Positions 1 through 6,986 of a stretch of DNA of 33,177 bases are shown in pieces. The stretch's first letter is position 1, and the number at the start of each line of letters is the position of its first letter. Origin of the DNA: JBFHQE01 sp041592335 (GTDB lineage: Bacteria > Pseudomonadota > Gammaproteobacteria > Thiohalobacterales > Thiohalobacteraceae); NCBI GenBank assembly GCA_041592335.1, contig JBFHQE010000025.1:1-33177 (forward strand), given 5' to 3'. The notes under the pieces are model-generated. The model did not search any database. It had not been told where the DNA came from and saw only the letters and a list, made by a program, of their open reading frames with translations. A program made the translations under genes and the position numbers.

Positions 1-795
1 CCCCAGCTGTCGGTCCCCGCGTCGTAACGGTTGGCCCAGATATTGGTCCGGATTCCGTCGGATTGATACCACACCGCCAGGGCGTTGCCGCTGGCATCCA
101 CCGCGATCTGCGGTCTATAGGCAGCGCCGACATCGTTGCTCTCGATCAGCGCCGCCGTGCCCCAGCTATCGGTCCCCGCATCGTAGCGGTTGGCCCAGAT
201 GTTGCTTCGGGTCCCGTCGGATTGATACCACACCGCCAGGGCGTTGCCGCTGGCATCGAATGCGATCTGCGGTCTATAAGCCGAGCCACCGTTGTCGACC
301 TCGATCAGCGCCGCCGCCCCCCAGCTATCAGTCCCCGCATCGTAGCGGTTGGCCCAGATGTTGAAACGAGTGCCGTCGGATTGAGTCCACACCGCCAGGG
401 CATTGCCGCTGGCATCTACCGCGATCTGCGGTGTATCCGCACTGTTGTTATCGCTCTCGATCAGCGCCGCCGCGCCCCAGCTGCCGGTCCCCGCATCGTA
501 GCGGTTGGCCCAGATGTTAGTCCGGGTCCCGTCGTACTGCTGCCAGAGCGCCAGGGCGTTGCCGCTGGCATCTACCGCGATCTGCGGTGCATCGGCACTG
601 TTGTTACTGCTCTCGATCAGCGCCGCCGTGCCCCAGCTGCCGGTCCCCGCATCGTAGCGGTTGGCCCAGATGTTATTCCGGGTCCCGTCGTACTGCTGCC
701 AGACCGCCAGGGCATTGCCACTGGCATCCACCGCGATCTGCGGGGTATAGGCGTCGCCGTTTTCGCCCTCGATCAGCGCCGCCGTGCCCCAGGCC
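1..795 (-). repeat. In-frame tandem repeats, period 156-159 bp
   Basis: The stretch encoding WG(T/A)AALIE recurs with plus-strand anchors at 141, 300, 456, 612 and 768, giving periods of 159, 156, 156 and 156 bases. The word encoding NIWANRYD recurs near 30, 188, 347, 506 and 659. Copies are nearly identical at base level, including synonymous positions, which points to recent duplication or gene conversion. The array runs off the left edge, so the total copy number is unknown. Confidence 0.93.
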
Positions 796-1220
796 CCGTC
801 CGCGGTGGTGAAACTCCAGGCATGATCGGCCGCCAGGGCATTGCCCGACAGGTCGGTGATAGCCGTGGTCAGAGTGGCAGTGTAGGTGGTCAACATTGCC
901 AGCGTACTGGCCGGAGTGAAGGTGGCGACATTGCTGGCGCCATCGAAGCTGACGCTGCCGGCCACGGCACCCGTGGCCGCCAGCGTGAAGCTGCTGCCAT
1001 CGACCGTGGTGGCGAAAATGTCCCTGTCGAACGTGGCGGTGACACTGTCGGTGCGCGCAACACCGGTCGCCCCGTCCAGCGGGCTGGTACTGCTGACCGT
1101 GGGCGCGGTGGTGCCGGAGGTGGTACCGCTATCGTTACTGCTACTGTTGCAAGCCGCCAGGACCAGGGTTAGCGGTAACAATAGGTATGTGGAACAAACG
1201 GGCAAGCGCAATGAATGCAC
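1..1220 (-). CDS. Repeat-containing Ig-like lipoprotein, 3' end outside window
   Basis: The frame opens at a GTG at 1220 with an AAGGAG ribosome site at 1228-1233 (7-base spacing) and stays open to the window edge, so the C-terminus is missing (at least 406 codons). The N-terminus is a lipoprotein signal with lipobox LAAC at about residues 21-24, followed by a Ser/Thr/Gly-rich linker. Residues about 40-135 resemble a bacterial Ig-like SbsA-type domain (TSPLDGATGV, then a FTPASTL...Y strand pattern). From about residue 140 come five tandem 52-53-residue repeats with cores PQIAVDASGNALAVW, DGTR, NIWANRYDAGT and WGTAALIE. The regular strands and aromatic residues suggest beta-propeller-like blades, which is inference. 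Product: exported, lipid-anchored surface or periplasmic protein, possibly a binding or adhesion protein. The substrate is unknown. No partner gene is visible on this side. Confidence 0.8.
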   Translation of the reverse strand, partial: MHSLRLPVCSTYLLLPLTLVLAACNSSSNDSGTTSGTTAPTVSSTSPLDGATGVARTDSVTATFDRDIFATTVDGSSFTLAATGAVAGSVSFDGASNVATFTPASTLAMLTTYTATLTTAITDLSGNALAADHAWSFTTADGAWGTAALIEGENGDAYTPQIAVDASGNALAVWQQYDGTRNNIWANRYDAGTGSWGTAALIESSNNSADAPQIAVDASGNALALWQQYDGTRTNIWANRYDAGTGSWGAAALIESDNNSADTPQIAVDASGNALAVWTQSDGTRFNIWANRYDAGTDSWGAAALIEVDNGGSAYRPQIAFDASGNALAVWYQSDGTRSNIWANRYDAGTDSWGTAALIESNDVGAAYRPQIAVDASGNALAVWYQSDGIRTNIWANRYDAGTDSW

Positions 1221-1289
1221 AGTCTTACTCCTTGCTTGATGTTGAGATAATGTGGCGCCAGTCAAAAAAACAGCACAACGCCTTTCTAC

Positions 1290-1306
1290 AGCAAGGAAAA
1301 TGCCAA
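1290..1306 (-). promoter_or_regulatory. Sigma-54-like promoter of the repeat lipoprotein
   Basis: On the minus strand the sequence reads TTGGCAT-TTTCC-TTGCT. The GG and GC dinucleotides are separated by exactly 10 bases, as in the -24/-12 consensus TGGCAC-N5-TTGCW. The predicted start is near 1279, leaving a leader of about 60 bases before the GTG. A perfect palindrome lies about 88 bases upstream of that start. Confidence 0.55.
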
Positions 1307-1361
1307 ATGGAAAATATCGATAATACCGTCAGAATATGTCGCAATAAATGCTTAATTTGAT

Positions 1362-1373
1362 TACTTGCAAGTA
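1362..1373. promoter_or_regulatory. 12-bp palindrome, possible enhancer site
   Basis: TACTTGCAAGTA is a perfect 12-base palindrome. It is centred about 88 bases upstream of the predicted sigma-54 start, the usual distance range for sites of sigma-54 activators. The 1221-1490 interval otherwise holds only AT-rich non-coding sequence and no clear terminator for the gene ending at 1491. Confidence 0.3.
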
Positions 1374-1490
1374 CGCCAGGAAGGCTCCTACTAACACAAA
1401 ATACGATGCCAGGCGTCTTGCCTTATATTAAAGGTGAACTCTCCTGGATTACTCATTACGCTTGCGCAGCCTGCCCCCGCGCATACTCAC

Positions 1491-2459
1491 TTAAATCAGT
1501 GATGAATCAGCTTCTCCAGACCCCAACCAGAAATCCAGACTCTTATCCAGCAACTGGTTCCAGGGCATGTAATGCGAGCCGTCACAGGAAAAATTCAGCC
1601 CCACCATCCCGTTAAAGATGTTCAACGAACCGGCACGCAGGTAGATAGTTTCATCCATAAAACGCAAAGCACGAAAAGTCTGAAAGACTTCCCCAACCCT
1701 CTCGAGCGGAATGACAGCGTCGTCCGGATAGCGATGTTTGGCGTAGGTCAGGACAATACCGGGGTCAGTCAGGTCTTCGATATCCAGCAGGCGATAACGC
1801 AAAGGATCTTCGATAAACCATAAGGTGGCACGCGAACTGGAGAAATGCAGCTTGCCATGAAAGACGCCATGGTTTGCAATCAGGCCAACCAGCAGGTCAA
1901 GCACCTCATCGATACGCTGATCCATCGGGCTTTCGATCCGTTGCTGATCGAAAAGACCACTGCGTATCGCGGGATCGCCTTTCATCTGCAGCCAACGCTC
2001 GGATTGCTGATAGGCCTCGCGCGTCAACGGTAACTCACTGAGATCGAAGTCCGCGCCGAGGTAACCGATCAAATTGCCGTTGGCATCCTGAATATGCCGC
2101 ACGGCAGTAAGCGAGGGTCGCCGCGCATTACGGCTGAGATAAGCATCCGACAGTGAAAAGACCTCGCCAGCCAGCGCCTCTTTCAGGTAGGGGCGATCAC
2201 TGCGATCACGCCCCTGGTGTTCAACTAACAAGCCCTGTTGCGCAACGTTCGAGGTGATTTGTCGCGCCTTGTTATCCAGCACATAAACATATTTACAGGA
2301 AGGCAGTGTCTTGATCCCGGACACCAGTTCCGCCTCCAGATCAGAACGCTCGGCCCAGACCGCTCGGCATTTCTCAGCGAGACGTTCCATAGGTGTAGCG
2401 AGGAGACCGCGCAGCAACATGCGCTGCCTTGCGACTGCTGATTTTAATGTTTGCCCCAT
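1491..2459 (-). CDS. Soluble PDC/Cache sensor-domain protein
   Basis: 322 residues. The central part (about residues 50-145) has the look of a PDC/Cache sensor fold: VYVLD, a variable stretch, DRPYLKEAL, then a segment containing IGYLGADFDL. No signal peptide or membrane helix is visible and no kinase, cyclase or methyl-accepting output domain follows. The remaining ~170 residues are unassigned and aromatic-rich. Cache domains usually bind small ligands outside the cell, so an apparently cytoplasmic stand-alone form is unusual. The ATG at 2459 has AGGA at 2463-2466, close to the start. The gene begins 21 bases after the aspS stop codon, so the two are probably co-transcribed. Function unknown; the fold assignment is moderately sure. 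Confidence 0.75.
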   Translation of the reverse strand: MGQTLKSAVARQRMLLRGLLATPMERLAEKCRAVWAERSDLEAELVSGIKTLPSCKYVYVLDNKARQITSNVAQQGLLVEHQGRDRSDRPYLKEALAGEVFSLSDAYLSRNARRPSLTAVRHIQDANGNLIGYLGADFDLSELPLTREAYQQSERWLQMKGDPAIRSGLFDQQRIESPMDQRIDEVLDLLVGLIANHGVFHGKLHFSSSRATLWFIEDPLRYRLLDIEDLTDPGIVLTYAKHRYPDDAVIPLERVGEVFQTFRALRFMDETIYLRAGSLNIFNGMVGLNFSCDGSHYMPWNQLLDKSLDFWLGSGEADSSLI

Positions 2460-2480
2460 GCGTCCTGATTTTTTTCTGGA

Positions 2481-4280
2481 TTACTCCGCCGTCTTTTCTT
2501 CCGTCAGCGGCTTGCGCAGCTTGATACCCAGTTCGCGCAACTGGCGTTCACCGGCCGGACCCGGCGCATTGGTGAGCGGGCAGCTTGCGGTCTGGGTTTT
2601 CGGGAAGGCCATGACATCGCGAATGGATGAAGCGCCGGTCATCAACATCACCAGTCGATCCAGGCCAAACGCAAGACCACCATGCGGTGGACAACCGTAC
2701 TTCAATGCATCCAGCAGGAAGCCAAACTTCTCACGCGCTTCTTCATCGCCGATACCCAACTGCTTCAGCACTTCCGCCTGCACCTGCGGACGATAGATAC
2801 GCATGGAACCGCCACCCAGTTCGGTGCCGTTCAACACCATGTCATAGGCACGCGAGTAACAGTTACCGGGATCGGACGACAGCTTGTCGATATCTTCTTC
2901 CTTCGGTGAAGTGAACGGGTGATGCAAGGAGAACCAGCGGTTTTCCTTTTCATCCCATTCGAACATCGGGAAATCGACTACCCATAAAGGCGACCACTCA
3001 CTCTGCAGCAATTCACGGTCATGACCGATCTGCACGCGCAGCGCACCCAGCGCTTCATTCACGATCTTGGCTTTATCTGCGCCAAAGAAAATCAGATCGC
3101 CATCCTTCGCACCCGTGCGTTGCAGAATACCTTCCACTGCATTGTCCGGCAGGAACTTGAGAATCGGCGATTGCAGGCCATCACGCCCTTTCGCAATCTC
3201 GTTAACCTTCACATAGGCCAGACCCTTAGCCCCGTAACGACCGACAAACTGGGTGTATTCGTCGATCTCCTTGCGTGACAAACTGCTGCCCTGCGGCACA
3301 TTCAACGCGGCGACGCGGCCATGCGGATCGGCTGCTGGACCAGCGAATACCTTGAATTCCACATCGCCCATCAGATCGCCGACATCCACCAGCTCCAGCG
3401 GAATACGCATATCGGGCTTATCGGAACCGAAGCGGTTCATGGCCTCGTCGAATGGCATGCGCGGGAAAGGATCGGGCAGATCGACGTCCAGCACCTGTTT
3501 AAACAGCTTGCGGATCATGGTTTCCATCATGCCCATGATCTCGTCTTCATTTAAGAATGATGTCTCGATATCCAGCTGGGTAAATTCCGGCTGGCGATCG
3601 GCACGCAGGTCTTCATCGCGGAAGCAACGCACGATCTGGTAATAACGATCCACACCGCTCATCATTAATAATTGCTTGAACAGCTGCGGTGACTGCGGCA
3701 GCGCGAAGAAATGACCGTTATGGGTGCGGCTCGGCACCAGGTAGTCGCGTGCGCCTTCCGGCGTGGTCTTGGTGAGCATCGGAGTTTCAACGTCCATGAA
3801 CCCCTGGTCATCGAGATAATTGCGCAACTCGCGGGTAATCCGCGAACGCAGCTGCATGCGCTTCAACATTTCGGGGCGACGCAGGTCGATATAACGATAG
3901 CGCAACCGCAACTCTTCATTGATATCGTCTTCATCCACCTGGAACGGCGGCGTCTCGGCGGCATTCAGAATCGCCAGATCCTTGCCCAGCACCTCGATCT
4001 GACCGGTGGCCATATCGGCATTCTCGGTACCCGCTGGACGGCGGCGCACCCGACCTTTCACATGCAGCACAAATTCACTGCGCACCTTCTCGGCATTGGC
4101 GAAGGCCTCGACGGTATCCGGATCGAACACGATCTGCAGAATCCCGGTGCGGTCACGCAGATCGATGAAAATCACACCGCCATGGTCACGACGGCGGTGC
4201 ACCCAGCCGCAGACTTCAATGGATTCATCGATATGGGCTTCGTTCAGCTCCCCGCAGTAATGGGTGCGCATTGAACTCAT
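2481..4280 (-). CDS. aspS: Aspartyl-tRNA synthetase
   Basis: 599 residues, full length for a bacterial class II AspRS that charges tRNA with aspartate in the cytoplasm. The N-terminal anticodon-binding OB fold begins MRTHYCG at Met4. Motif 2 is near 210-240 (FRDEDLRADRQPEFTQLD), the bacterial GAD insertion lies in the middle, and motif 3 (GGLAFGLDRLV) is near 534-544. His33 in RRRDHGG and Gly84 in RRPAG match the two residues (His31, Gly82) of the non-discriminating Pseudomonas aeruginosa enzyme, so this AspRS probably also charges tRNA-Asn. The start at 4280 is preceded by a GAGGT-type ribosome site; Met4 at 4271 is the alternative. A Cache-domain gene follows closely. Confidence 0.98.
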   Translation of the reverse strand: MSSMRTHYCGELNEAHIDESIEVCGWVHRRRDHGGVIFIDLRDRTGILQIVFDPDTVEAFANAEKVRSEFVLHVKGRVRRRPAGTENADMATGQIEVLGKDLAILNAAETPPFQVDEDDINEELRLRYRYIDLRRPEMLKRMQLRSRITRELRNYLDDQGFMDVETPMLTKTTPEGARDYLVPSRTHNGHFFALPQSPQLFKQLLMMSGVDRYYQIVRCFRDEDLRADRQPEFTQLDIETSFLNEDEIMGMMETMIRKLFKQVLDVDLPDPFPRMPFDEAMNRFGSDKPDMRIPLELVDVGDLMGDVEFKVFAGPAADPHGRVAALNVPQGSSLSRKEIDEYTQFVGRYGAKGLAYVKVNEIAKGRDGLQSPILKFLPDNAVEGILQRTGAKDGDLIFFGADKAKIVNEALGALRVQIGHDRELLQSEWSPLWVVDFPMFEWDEKENRWFSLHHPFTSPKEEDIDKLSSDPGNCYSRAYDMVLNGTELGGGSMRIYRPQVQAEVLKQLGIGDEEAREKFGFLLDALKYGCPPHGGLAFGLDRLVMLMTGASSIRDVMAFPKTQTASCPLTNAPGPAGERQLRELGIKLRKPLTEEKTAE

Positions 4281-4359
4281 GGACGTGACCTCTAGGCAAA
4301 ATCAAAGGCGGGAATGGTACTTGGCGGGGGTGTGAGGCGCAACCAAGCCGGAAACGAAA

Positions 4360-4380
4360 ACGCCCGGCGTCGCCGGGCGT
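4360..4380 (-). terminator. Intrinsic terminator after the FmdB-type gene
   Basis: ACGCCCGGC and GCCGGGCGT form a 9-bp GC-rich stem with a 3-base loop. On the minus strand it is followed by a T-rich run (complement of 4352-4359). It lies 18 bases after the stop codon of the zinc-ribbon gene and separates it from aspS. Confidence 0.85.
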
Positions 4381-4398
4381 GATAGAGCGCTTTCGGTA

Positions 4399-4677
4399 CT
4401 AGTGGGCCCCACAGCCTCCGGCACCGCAGCCGCCGGAGCCACAGCCACCGGAATCACTTTTTTTGGAACCGGATTCCGCGACGTTTTTCTTCTTGCCCGA
4501 TTTAAAGTCCGTCTCGTACCAGCCGCCGCCCTTAAGTCGGAAACCGGCTGCCGAGATCATTTTCTGCAAAGTAGACTTCTCGCAGACGGGGCAATCCTTC
4601 AATGGATCGTCACTGATTTTCTGCAACTTCTCCATTTCATGGCCACAGCTTGTACACTGGTATTCGTAAATAGGCAT
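4399..4677 (-). CDS. FmdB-family zinc ribbon protein
   Basis: 92 residues. The N-terminus MPIYEYQCTSCGHEME is the signature of the FmdB/zinc-ribbon family, with Cys8/Cys11 and Cys29/Cys32 (CPVCEK) as the metal-binding pairs. The family is named for a putative regulator of formamidase, but most members have no known role. After residue 60 the chain becomes Lys/Ser-rich and ends in a Gly-Cys-Gly repeat tail (three GGCG-type units) closing with His, which could bind extra metal (inference). An AGGTG ribosome site precedes the ATG. It has its own sigma-70-like promoter (4746-4774) and terminator (4360-4380), so it is probably a single-gene unit. Confidence 0.9.
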   Translation of the reverse strand: MPIYEYQCTSCGHEMEKLQKISDDPLKDCPVCEKSTLQKMISAAGFRLKGGGWYETDFKSGKKKNVAESGSKKSDSGGCGSGGCGAGGCGAH

Positions 4678-4745
4678 GATCTTTTCACCTATAAATCAAT
4701 AGATTAGGTTCCACCGCAGGGCAGAACCCCCATAAAAACTGATTA

Positions 4746-4774
4746 ATCATCGCTTATATAGGGCTGACCGTCAA
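4746..4774 (-). promoter_or_regulatory. Sigma-70-like promoter of the FmdB-type gene
   Basis: Minus strand: TTGACG (4769-4774), 17-base spacer, GATGAT (4746-4751). The predicted start near 4739 leaves a leader of about 60 bases. Confidence 0.45.
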
Positions 4775-4796
4775 AATTTCAACTGCCTGACCGCCA

Positions 4797-5069
4797 CTAC
4801 CCGAGCCCCAGATCTTCATCAACCTCGCCGGTCTCTTCCCACTCGGCCGCGCGCGCCTCTTCGATCGCCTTCACCAGACGCCGATGCTCCCCTTCGTCCT
4901 GGCCGAATTTGATATAGCGTTCGGCCGCCGAAAGCACCGCCTCCAGATACTCGTTACGTTGCTGAAGGTAAAGCAACGATTTTCCCAGGAACAGGCTATC
5001 TTCTCCGGCAGCCCGCAAATTCTCGGCCGCCGCGACAGCACTCGTCAGTTGTTCTCGTGTTGGTTTCAT
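4797..5069 (-). CDS. Small hypothetical protein, helical
   Basis: 90 residues, charged and predicted mainly helical (SAVAAAENLRAAGED, LLYLQQRNEYLEAVLSAAERYI), ending in an acidic tail (EETGEVDEDLGLG). No signal peptide or membrane segment. I do not recognise a named family. The ATG at 5069 is preceded by a purine-rich AGGGAAGG ribosome site, which together with the amphipathic helix patterning supports a real gene. It is divergent from the Atm1-type exporter across about 110 bases, with a possible -10 box TATACT at 5100-5105. The FmdB-type gene downstream has its own promoter. Confidence 0.75.
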   Translation of the reverse strand: MKPTREQLTSAVAAAENLRAAGEDSLFLGKSLLYLQQRNEYLEAVLSAAERYIKFGQDEGEHRRLVKAIEEARAAEWEETGEVDEDLGLG

Positions 5070-5178
5070 ACGCCTTCCCTCTTCGTTAACCCCAGGAAAA
5101 GTATAACCCTCCCAAACTGACGGTTGCGTTAGAAATCCTTTCTGGAAGAATGACCCCGGTCAAAGCAGGGAGATTTTT

Positions 5179-6984
5179 GTGCAATTTCACGGCCGCGCCA
5201 CCGAACTACCCGACGCCAAGGTATCCGACATCAAGACCCTCAAGGCCCTTGCCCCGTTTTTGTGGCATTACCGGGGCCGGGTGGTGCTCGCGCTGGGATT
5301 TCTGATCCTGGCCAAGGCGGCCGGTGTCGCTGTACCTGTTTTTCTGAAAGACATCGTTGATGCGCTCGACACCGAGACCCATCAGGCGCTGGTGCTACCG
5401 CTGGGATTCCTGATCGGCTATGGCCTGTTGCGCCTGGCCAGTTCGCTGTTCAATGAACTGCGCGATTCGGTTTACGCACGCGTTCGTCATGGCGCGATGC
5501 GGACCGTGTCGGTGCAGGTGCTGGAACATCTGCACAAGCTGTCGCTGCGTTATCACCTGGATCGCAAGACCGGCGGCATTACGCGCGACATGGATCGCGG
5601 CACGCGCGCCGTCAGTTCGCTACTGAATTACATGGTGTTCCAGATCATCCCAACCCTGGTCGAGGTGATCCTGATCGCGGGTATTCTGCTGGTGAACTAT
5701 AACCCCTGGTTCGCGGCGATCACCTTTGGCTCCGTCCTTGTCTACGTCGCCTTCACCTTCATGATCACCGAGTGGCGAATGAAATACCGGGTGGAGATGA
5801 ACCGTACCGATTCGCTGGCCAATACCCAGGCGGTGGATAGCCTGATCAATTACGAGACGGTGAAATACTTCGGTAATGAACGCCACGAGATCATGCGCTA
5901 CAACCACAGTCTGACAGATTGGGAAGAAGCCGCAGTTAAAAGCCAGACCTCCATGTCCGCCCTGAACGTAGGCCAGTCCAGCATTATCGCCGTGGCCGCC
6001 ACCATCATCATGATCATGGCGGCGCAGGGCGTGGTGAATGGCGAGATGACCATCGGCGACCTGGTCATGGTGAATGCGTTTCTGCTGCAGCTGTTCATGC
6101 CGCTCAATTTTCTCGGCATTGTCTACAGCCAGCTGAAACATGCACTGGCCGATATCAGCCAGATCTTCACCATCCTGCACACAGACCCTGAAATTCATGA
6201 CAAGGCAGATGCGCGGCCACTGGACGTCGGTGACGGGCGCGTCGAGTTTGAGCATGTTGCGTTTCAGTACGAGACTGACCGGCCGATTCTGCACGACATT
6301 AACTTCAGGGTACCGGCGGGCAAAAAAGTGGCCGTGGTCGGCGCCAGTGGCGCGGGCAAGTCCACCCTGTCGCGCCTGCTATACCGTTTCTATGATGTCA
6401 GCGGTGGCAGTATCCGAATCAATGGCCAGGATATTCGCCATGTCAGCCAGGAAAGTCTGCGTTCGGCCATTGGCATCGTGCCGCAGGATACCGTGCTGTT
6501 TAACGACACGCTGGATTACAACATCCGGTATGCCCGGCCGGATGCGACACAGGAAGACATCGTGCAGGCCGCCAAACTGGCCAACATCCATAACTTCATC
6601 GCCAACCTGCCAAAAGGCTACGACACCATTGTCGGTGAGCGCGGCCTGAAACTGTCCGGCGGTGAAAAACAACGCGTGGCCATTGCACGCGCGATTCTGA
6701 AATCGCCGCGCATCCTGATTTTCGATGAAGCCACCTCCAGCCTGGATTCGCATTCGGAACAGGTGATTCTGGATGCGTTGCGCAAGGTCGCCGCGAACCA
6801 CACCACGCTGGTCATCGCGCATCGCCTGTCCACCGTTATGGATGCCGACAATATCCTTGTCATGGAAGATGGCCGCATCGTAGAACAGGGAAGTCACGAC
6901 AAGCTGCTGGCTTTAAATGGCCATTACGCCCATCTCTGGAAACTGCAACAGGAAGAGGAAAAAGTTGCAATGGAAGCGGTGTGA
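5179..6984 (+). CDS. Atm1-type ABC exporter (ATPase-permease fusion)
   Basis: 601 residues, half-transporter layout expected to work as a homodimer in the inner membrane. The N-terminal six-helix membrane domain covers about 30-320. The segment AVDSLINYETVKYFGNE (218-234) is the hallmark of the Atm1/ABCB7/HMT1 group, which exports glutathione-linked sulfur or metal compounds and supports Fe-S cluster or heavy-metal handling. The ATPase domain has Walker A GASGAGKST (388-396), signature LSGGEKQ (492-498), Walker B ILIFDEATSSLD (512-523) and H-loop His548. The start is GTG at 5179 with GGGAGA upstream. It ends two bases from the stop of the convergent RND gene, with no visible terminator between. 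The substrate here is inferred from the family. Confidence 0.94.
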   Translation: MQFHGRATELPDAKVSDIKTLKALAPFLWHYRGRVVLALGFLILAKAAGVAVPVFLKDIVDALDTETHQALVLPLGFLIGYGLLRLASSLFNELRDSVYARVRHGAMRTVSVQVLEHLHKLSLRYHLDRKTGGITRDMDRGTRAVSSLLNYMVFQIIPTLVEVILIAGILLVNYNPWFAAITFGSVLVYVAFTFMITEWRMKYRVEMNRTDSLANTQAVDSLINYETVKYFGNERHEIMRYNHSLTDWEEAAVKSQTSMSALNVGQSSIIAVAATIIMIMAAQGVVNGEMTIGDLVMVNAFLLQLFMPLNFLGIVYSQLKHALADISQIFTILHTDPEIHDKADARPLDVGDGRVEFEHVAFQYETDRPILHDINFRVPAGKKVAVVGASGAGKSTLSRLLYRFYDVSGGSIRINGQDIRHVSQESLRSAIGIVPQDTVLFNDTLDYNIRYARPDATQEDIVQAAKLANIHNFIANLPKGYDTIVGERGLKLSGGEKQRVAIARAILKSPRILIFDEATSSLDSHSEQVILDALRKVAANHTTLVIAHRLSTVMDADNILVMEDGRIVEQGSHDKLLALNGHYAHLWKLQQEEEKVAMEAV

Positions 6985-6986
6985 AT

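Noticed and set aside
1..795. CRISPR-like repetition
   Set aside because: The repeats have a 156-159-base period without short spacers and are in-frame coding.
63..1172. Plus-strand open frame of 369 codons with internal repeats
   Set aside because: It is the antisense shadow of the minus-strand lipoprotein, whose frame has a lipoprotein signal, ribosome site and Ig-like domain.
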